64,000 nt of DNA from Candidatus Obscuribacter phosphatis (GTDB lineage Bacteria > Cyanobacteriota > Vampirovibrionia > Obscuribacterales > Obscuribacteraceae), in contig MOYA01000001.1 of NCBI GenBank assembly GCA_001899315.1, forward strand, positions 2,496,529 to 2,560,528, in the 5' to 3' direction. The translations under genes were made by a program, and so were the position numbers. The notes beneath the pieces were generated by a model. That model was given only the letters and a program-made list of their open reading frames with translations, did no database searches and was not told the DNA's origin. This document shows, one piece after another, positions 59,307 through 64,000 of this stretch; position 1 is the stretch's first letter; each line of letters begins with the position of its first letter.

Positions 59307-60386
59307 GTGGATTATCCCACTGAAGTAGGAGTTATATCCATCGCACCCAGGATTCTACGAAACCCGCAAGCCATGTGGGAACTAGCAATAGAAAAGACCT
59401 GCCATTACACTGAGGTTATGATCAAGAGCACACATACCAGAATAAGAGAAATAGCGCAGATAGGCATAATCACACTACTCTGTGCCGCCACGATGGCATT
59501 TGGTAATGCATTTGGTAATGCATCTGCGCTTGCATACAGAGTCGAAGGTGTAAGTAGCGCTGATGGTAAAGTCATTTTGGAGTATAACTATCATCGAGTA
59601 AAGCTGCTACCAGGCAATCTCATACTAGCTGAAGAACTTAATCTACTGGTGCCAGAAAGACCCAGCCATCGTTGCAAAATTCTTACAGCAGGCGGAATTG
59701 AAATAACGCCACCATTGCCACCAGATTGCACACTAAAGGACATTTACATAGATAGTGAGGCTGTGCCTCGAAGCACACTAAAACCCGGACTGCTTAAACT
59801 GCCAAGCTCGACCATACTTACAATAGCAGGCCCTGATGGTTTTGGTCTGTGCACGCCAGATGGCAAGACAATTTTAGAGCCCAAATTCCACATGATTGGA
59901 CAACCGGTCAATGGCTTGTTTCCAGTTTTCAATATCGACCAATCAAACCTTCAGATAGAGTTCATACTTGATGCCAAAAGCAGAAACTATCAAAAGTTAG
60001 CCGTGACAGATAGAACCAGAGCGCTCTTTTACACTGAAATCGGAGAATCAACTAATACTCAAGAATCTTCAAGAAGCTCAATTACGGCACGCAACCCCGA
60101 AAAAGCAGAAAATCCAGAGAAAACAGAAAATTGGCAAAAAGCACTAGAGCCCTTAACAATCACCCGCAGGGAAATCCCAAGATACCAAAATATTCAAGGA
60201 AGTACGGGTGATTATTGGATCTGTGGAAACGCCAATAAATCGACTATACAAAATCTCTCAAAACAATCGCCTACTTCACCTCAAACTCTGCGTCACCCGG
60301 CAGCTCATAGAGAGCACGCAGCGAGACAAAGTCATTTCGGGTCACCGGACTGGCATCGCTGTATTCGACCTTGGCACGATAACTGA
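59307..60386 (+). CDS. WG-repeat exported protein, probably 3'-truncated
   Basis: A reading frame of 359 residues; the GTG at 59307 or the ATG at 59418 may be the start. From 59418 it begins MIKSTHTRIREIAQIGIITLLCAAT, a signal peptide ending near ASALA. The exported part has one clear WG-type repeat (DGFGLCTPDGKTILEPKFHMIG, NGLFPVFN) and a weaker one before it. The last 38 codons (60271-60386) are antisense to the end of the matrixin gene and look like chance sequence (SPQTLRHPAAHREH). WG proteins usually have many repeats, so this one has probably lost its 3' end to a rearrangement. Confidence 0.5.
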   Translation: MDYPTEVGVISIAPRILRNPQAMWELAIEKTCHYTEVMIKSTHTRIREIAQIGIITLLCAATMAFGNAFGNASALAYRVEGVSSADGKVILEYNYHRVKLLPGNLILAEELNLLVPERPSHRCKILTAGGIEITPPLPPDCTLKDIYIDSEAVPRSTLKPGLLKLPSSTILTIAGPDGFGLCTPDGKTILEPKFHMIGQPVNGLFPVFNIDQSNLQIEFILDAKSRNYQKLAVTDRTRALFYTEIGESTNTQESSRSSITARNPEKAENPEKTENWQKALEPLTITRREIPRYQNIQGSTGDYWICGNANKSTIQNLSKQSPTSPQTLRHPAAHREHAARQSHFGSPDWHRCIRPWHDN

Positions 60387-61452
60387 TGCGCACTCCATGC
60401 CCGCACATCACATCCATTTCGTTGTCGCTGTGCCCAAGCCCCAAGACATGTCCAAACTCGTGACAGCTGGTGTCGCGCAGCTCCTTGCTCCAGCGAGAGC
60501 CCCAACGGCGCAGATACTCGGTCTCGATATGCACAATGCAGACAGCATCAGCAGAACCGGTCCAGGGGTAATATGTGCACCCCACCGAATCGCCGCCGCT
60601 GCGTGGGCACCAGAAATAAAGCACGTCGGCGCGGCGCGGGTCATCAACAAACTCAAAGTCGACAATGCCCAAGGGTGCCACCCACTTCCAGTCATTGATA
60701 CCTTTGATGACGACATCGCGATACCCTGAAATATAGTGCTCGACCCGCCCTAGCCCTTCAAAAAATCCCGGACGGCGAAACATACCATATAGACTTTTGC
60801 ATTTGTCGGTGGTCAGTTCGCCGCCCACATAGCCGGCGGGCAGCTGCAAACCATCGGCAACCCAAATCTTGATGGTCTTCATTTTAGTTTTCTCGCCTGG
60901 CTCTTTCTCATTGCACCAGCGCAAAAGACGTCCATCATGAATCAAACTATAAGGCTGTATCTTGCAGAACTGCTTCCAGTCTTTCAGCGTTTTAGCAGCA
61001 AGCTGACTAAACTGATTTTGGGGCGGCGTCATCACCACAACCCGACACAAGGCGCGTTCTGTCAGGTCGAAATCACCGGCGTAAAGAGACGAAACGCCAA
61101 GATAGTACTGCAGCGAAACATCGCGCCCGCGGGCAGTCACGCACTTCTGAAATAGCTGCTTAGCCGCGGCAAAGTCGCGTTTCATATAAGCCGCAAGAGC
61201 CTGCCTTTGTAAGGCTTCGACATCGACTGAAGTGTCAGCACCGCGCCTGCAAGCTTTGCCCTTGCCGCCAGCCTTAGCGGCGCTCTTACCCTTAGCCTGC
61301 CCTTTGGTCGGGCTCTTAGCAGCCGCAGAACTGGCGATATCAGGCGGCGAGGTCAAATCTGCAAAGCCAATTGACAAAATGCCAAGCAGCGCCATAGTCC
61401 AAATAGCCGACCGGCGCCGGTGCTGATTGAGCTTAATGTGAACCGCTGCCAT
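60271..61452 (-). CDS. TPR-matrixin zinc metalloprotease
   Basis: A 393-residue exported protein. After a basic N-terminus a hydrophobic segment (about 15-31) serves as signal sequence. A Lys/Ala/Gly-rich linker (about 41-68) precedes a TPR-like pair (LQRQALAAYMKRDFAAAKQLFQ, YLGVSSLYAGDFDLTERAL, about 78-140). The protease domain (about 190-390) has H331-E-F-G-H335-VLGLG-H341 and Met-turn M348. It is a second matrixin-type enzyme in this window, with the TPR before the protease as in the gene at 54017-55702. The 3' end overlaps the WG-repeat frame on the other strand. Confidence 0.88.
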   Translation of the reverse strand: MAAVHIKLNQHRRRSAIWTMALLGILSIGFADLTSPPDIASSAAAKSPTKGQAKGKSAAKAGGKGKACRRGADTSVDVEALQRQALAAYMKRDFAAAKQLFQKCVTARGRDVSLQYYLGVSSLYAGDFDLTERALCRVVVMTPPQNQFSQLAAKTLKDWKQFCKIQPYSLIHDGRLLRWCNEKEPGEKTKMKTIKIWVADGLQLPAGYVGGELTTDKCKSLYGMFRRPGFFEGLGRVEHYISGYRDVVIKGINDWKWVAPLGIVDFEFVDDPRRADVLYFWCPRSGGDSVGCTYYPWTGSADAVCIVHIETEYLRRWGSRWSKELRDTSCHEFGHVLGLGHSDNEMDVMCGHGVRISYRAKVEYSDASPVTRNDFVSLRALYELPGDAEFEVK

Positions 61453-61572
61453 TCTCAGCTAATGCCTTCACCTCAAAACCATATCAATATACTTTATACT
61501 CAGCAGAACAATCACCACAACAATCGTCAAAACAAATCCGAAAACAAAGCTTAGCCTAAAGGAGCCCCAATA

Positions 61573-62334
61573 ATGAGCCAGCACAACACCATAGCCCTTG
61601 TCACCGGTTCGAGCCGCGGTCTTGGCAAGAACATGGCCATGGCTCTCGCCAAAAACGGCAACGACCTCGTTATCACTTACAACAGAAACAAAGATGAAGC
61701 ACTAGCAGTAGTGGCAGAGATAAATGCCCTGGGGCGCAAAGCCTGCGCGCTACAATTAGATGTCTCAAAAAGCGATAGTTGGGAAAGCTTTGCCAAAGCC
61801 CTGGCAGAGGCTCTTAAGGCTAACTTCGATAGCGACAAATTCGACTATTTGGTAAATAACGCCGGCATCGATAGCCCGGCGCCTTTTATGCAAACAACAG
61901 AAGAACAGTTTGATCTGCTCATGACCGTGCACTTCAAAAGCGTCTATTTTCTCACCCAAAAACTTGTGCCGCTCATGCGCGACAGCGGACGCATAGTGAA
62001 TGTCTCAAGCGGGCTAGCCCGTTTCAGCATCCCCGGCTATTCGGCTTATGCTGCCATGAAAGGCGCAGTAGAGGTCATGACCCGCTACATGGCAAAAGAA
62101 CTAGCCGATAGAAAAATCGCCGTCAACACAGTCGCCCCCGGCGCCATCGAAACCGACTTCACGAAAGACCACCTGGCGCATCCTGGTGCACGCGAAATGA
62201 TCGCAGGCTCCACAGCGCTCGGACGCGTCGGCGTGCCCGACGACATTGGCGGCGTCGTCGCCTTCTTGTGCAGCGATGCCGGTCGCTGGGTGAACGCCCA
62301 ACGTCTCGAAGCTTCAGGCGGAATATTTATATAA
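61573..62334 (+). CDS. SDR-family oxidoreductase (FabG-like)
   Basis: A 253-residue classical short-chain dehydrogenase. TGSSRGLG is the cofactor-binding Gly motif, NNAGID the structural motif, and VNVSS with Y-A-A-M-K (GYSAYAAMKGA) the Ser-Tyr-Lys catalytic set, all intact. RFSIPGYSAYAAMKGAVEVMTRYMAKELADRKIAVNTVAPGAIETDF is close to 3-oxoacyl-ACP reductase-type enzymes, although many SDRs of this kind act on other alcohols. Cytoplasmic, probably NADP-dependent. The start is ATG with AAAGGAG about 8 nt upstream. Confidence 0.93.
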   Translation: MSQHNTIALVTGSSRGLGKNMAMALAKNGNDLVITYNRNKDEALAVVAEINALGRKACALQLDVSKSDSWESFAKALAEALKANFDSDKFDYLVNNAGIDSPAPFMQTTEEQFDLLMTVHFKSVYFLTQKLVPLMRDSGRIVNVSSGLARFSIPGYSAYAAMKGAVEVMTRYMAKELADRKIAVNTVAPGAIETDFTKDHLAHPGAREMIAGSTALGRVGVPDDIGGVVAFLCSDAGRWVNAQRLEASGGIFI

Positions 62335-62419
62335 ATAGATTGGGAATCTGAAGACTTCGGTAAAAGAGATAAAAGACACAAAAGACATAAAAAAGATAGA
62401 GAAGAAAGAAGAGAAAGAC

Positions 62420-63091
62420 TTGAAAGACTTTGAAGATTTGGAAGATTTGGAAGAAGAGATAAAAAACTCAAACCAGCAGAATGCTTCAGTAAGTGCTTTA
62501 GCGCCAGTCGGTCGAAACCGTCTAGCAGCAGCGGCAGCATCGCTTGTCGTCTGCGCTTATGCCGTTGGCCTGGTTCTGCCGGTTGATCAACTTTGGCTAG
62601 AGACCTATGTACAAGCCAGTCTCTACCCGGCAGCACTTGCCCAGAGAGCAAAAGAAGACGGACCACATCCAGCACCGCCAGTAGTGCAGAGCGACAAGAC
62701 TGCCGCCCCCGGTACGCCAAACAAGTCAAAAGCAGACAAAGATAAAAAGTCGGGGCAAGACAATAAGACAGAACCTGCCAAAATCGACAAAGCGGCAAGT
62801 GAGCGACTCTTCAAAGAAGCAATGGATGAGCGGAAGAAAGAACACTATCCCACTTCGACTCAGAAACTGCAGGAAGCTCTAGCTGCCGACCCAAAAAACG
62901 AGAAAGCAAAGAGAGAAATTGCTTTCAACTATTTCAAGCTGGGTATGAACATTCAAGGCTTTACAGATGTGAAGATCAACTTTATCAAGAAAGCCATTGA
63001 ATACGACCCTAGCAAGCAAGAATACAAAGACACACTAAAGAAACTTTCGGCGGCGAACGCAACAGCCAACCCGAAGCCCAGTAATAAATGA
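62420..63091 (+). CDS. Membrane-anchored TPR-like protein
   Basis: A 223-residue protein. An acidic N-terminal tail (KDFEDLEDLEEEIK) precedes a hydrophobic segment (about 35-53), so it is probably anchored with the rest outside. The C-terminal region (about 120-215) has two TPR-like units (RKKEHYPTSTQKLQEALAADPKNEKAKREIAFNY). The linker is Lys/Asp/Pro/Ala-rich. The start codon is TTG at 62420 in a very A/G-rich stretch; no better start is evident. It may belong with the SDR upstream (85 nt) or the TonB-like gene downstream. Confidence 0.65.
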   Translation: MKDFEDLEDLEEEIKNSNQQNASVSALAPVGRNRLAAAAASLVVCAYAVGLVLPVDQLWLETYVQASLYPAALAQRAKEDGPHPAPPVVQSDKTAAPGTPNKSKADKDKKSGQDNKTEPAKIDKAASERLFKEAMDERKKEHYPTSTQKLQEALAADPKNEKAKREIAFNYFKLGMNIQGFTDVKINFIKKAIEYDPSKQEYKDTLKKLSAANATANPKPSNK

Positions 63092-63214
63092 GCAACGCAG
63101 ACAAACCAGACTGTTCATCATTTAATTTAAGCCCAGGATTTTCACCGGATTCAACCTCGGGGCGTTAGGCTACTCTGGTGATAGCCGATAAATCGGCGCC
63201 AGCGAGGATGAATT

Positions 63215-63736
63215 ATGAAGTTCTGCCGACCGTTACTGGGCAAGCCAGAGAAGTCTATTGCCGCTATTTCTGTGGCAATTACCATGCCAATGTTGATTGT
63301 GCAGGCGTTCAACTGGCATTCGATAAACTCTAACGATGCATGCTCGGCAAATTTGCAAGACTTTTCAGCAAGCGAAATCGAGGCAGAGCCGGAAGTCAAA
63401 CCCAACTTAGACAAGACAGCAAGACCGCCGCGCTATAGCGACAAAGCCAGCTATCTCAAGGCACTAAAAAGAAAAATCGCCCGCAATTGGTATCCGCCAA
63501 AGATGGGCGAATGGCATACACCGGTGGCAGCATTCCGCCTTGATGCCGCAGGCAATCTTATCAATGAACCCAGAATATTAGCCAAGAACAATCGCGTAGC
63601 CCGACTTGAAGAATCATGTCTCTGCGCCATCAGCACGGCCGGACCATTCGGTCCGCTGCCCGCAGATATGCACGCCAATCAGGTAATCACTATTACTTTT
63701 GACTATGCGGGACTAATTGCCGACACCACAGACTAA
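63215..63736 (+). CDS. TonB C-terminal-domain protein
   Basis: A 173-residue protein. A hydrophobic segment (about 14-31) anchors it in the inner membrane. The C-terminal half (about 78-168) has the TonB_C pattern: YLKALKRKIARNWYPPKMG, AAFRLDAAGNL, VARLEESCLCAIS, FGPLPADMHANQVITITFDYAG. Unlike energising TonB it lacks a long Pro-rich linker, so it may be a TonB-like structural or protein-interaction unit. ATG at 63215 has GAGG about 8 nt upstream. A small GCCGAT/ATCGGC stem (63184-63197) lies before it. Confidence 0.8.
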   Translation: MKFCRPLLGKPEKSIAAISVAITMPMLIVQAFNWHSINSNDACSANLQDFSASEIEAEPEVKPNLDKTARPPRYSDKASYLKALKRKIARNWYPPKMGEWHTPVAAFRLDAAGNLINEPRILAKNNRVARLEESCLCAISTAGPFGPLPADMHANQVITITFDYAGLIADTTD

Positions 63737-63784
63737 TACAAAGAAAGAGAAAGAGAGAGCAAGAGAGAGCAAGAGAAAAAGACC

Positions 63785-64000
63785 ATGACTGTAGAAAAGA
63801 AAAGCAGAAGTACAAAATGGCTCTTGCCGACAATGTTAGTGGTGGCAGCTCTCTCGCCAAGCTTCGAGGCTCTTGCCCAAAATGCAGATAGCGCAGGGAA
63901 AGGCAAAACCAGCGAAGACACTGCAATAATGGAAGAAGTGACGACGCCCGCAGTCACCGGTCGATTCAACCAGGCGCTCTGGAAGAATCCGCCGCGCACA
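63785..64000 (+). CDS. Secreted protein, 5' part only (window edge)
   Basis: The first 72 codons of a gene that continues past the window. MTVEKKSRSTKWLLPTMLVV starts a signal peptide that ends near FEALAQ. The mature part begins with a Gly/Lys/Asp-rich stretch and then AVTGRFNQALWKNPP. It is preceded by a purine-only stretch with AGAGAGAGCA repeats (63739-63782). Nothing can be said on function. Confidence 0.6.
   Translation, partial: MTVEKKSRSTKWLLPTMLVVAALSPSFEALAQNADSAGKGKTSEDTAIMEEVTTPAVTGRFNQALWKNPPRT

Overview
The window is about 64 kb of a bacterial chromosome of roughly even base composition. It is densely coded, with both strands used, many 1-11 nt overlaps, frequent GTG and TTG starts, and two tRNA genes. 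My best guess at origin is a non-photosynthetic cyanobacterial relative (Vampirovibrionia/'Melainabacteria', perhaps Obscuribacterales). It rests only on the gene mix: membrane-anchored Ser/Thr kinases, DUF4388 and DUF4384 proteins, secreted proteins with RLxxLExxVFG repeats, and many low-complexity secreted or TPR proteins. No ribosomal RNA or marker gene confirms it.

Layout. 1-3.9 kb: a thioredoxin-fold protein, an orphan AbiEi-like DNA-binding protein, a ketopantoate reductase and a LOG-type protein, plus a perfect 38-bp palindrome. 4.0-16 kb: a 70-bp tandem duplication, a phosphofructokinase with pyrophosphate-type signature residues, a secreted low-complexity protein, a giant polytopic membrane protein overlapping an MFS transporter, and a minus-strand set with a Gly/Cys-repeat protein and a papain/calpain-fold peptidase candidate. 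16-22 kb: two tandem Ser/Thr kinases with extracytoplasmic leucine-rich-like C-termini, then the GTPase/ATPase YchF. 22-28.8 kb: secreted proteins, an MprF-like aminoacyl-phospholipid synthase C-half, an aldo/keto reductase, a TPR protein, a three-repeat secreted protein and a glycerophosphodiesterase. 28.8-32.2 kb: a minus-strand operon of a small helical protein, a permuted-papain candidate, an OmpR-type regulator and a CHASE3-PAS histidine kinase.

32.5-38.6 kb: an operon led by a hairpin that covers the Shine-Dalgarno of an 18-residue leader peptide. The leader stop overlaps the start of a DUF4388 plus degenerate-GGDEF protein; DCC (DUF393), rhodanese and TPR genes follow. 38.6-46.7 kb: small secreted and membrane proteins (two too short for routine calling), an alpha/beta hydrolase, two DUF4384 proteins and a DUF429 protein. 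One DUF4384 protein is a mosaic with a trypsin-like fold apparently split by a DUF4388-like domain. 46.7-51.2 kb: tRNA-Arg, a hairpin-rich unassigned region, a DUF4173 membrane protein, a DUF6891-like protein, a GH18-like hydrolase and tRNA-Leu.

51.2-61.5 kb looks accessory: a HTH/PIN toxin-antitoxin pair with a clear promoter-operator, DUF6880- and DUF4279-like proteins, an LRR protein, a BamE-like secreted protein, two TPR-matrixin-type metalloproteases and a WG-repeat gene apparently truncated against one of them. 61.5-64 kb: an SDR oxidoreductase, a TPR protein, a TonB-C-like protein and the start of a secreted protein cut by the window edge. The strongest candidates for something undescribed are the SD-covering leader (32.5 kb), the split protease mosaic (43-45.6 kb), the Gly/Cys protein-peptidase pair (12.9-16 kb) and the structured region at 46.9-47.2 kb.
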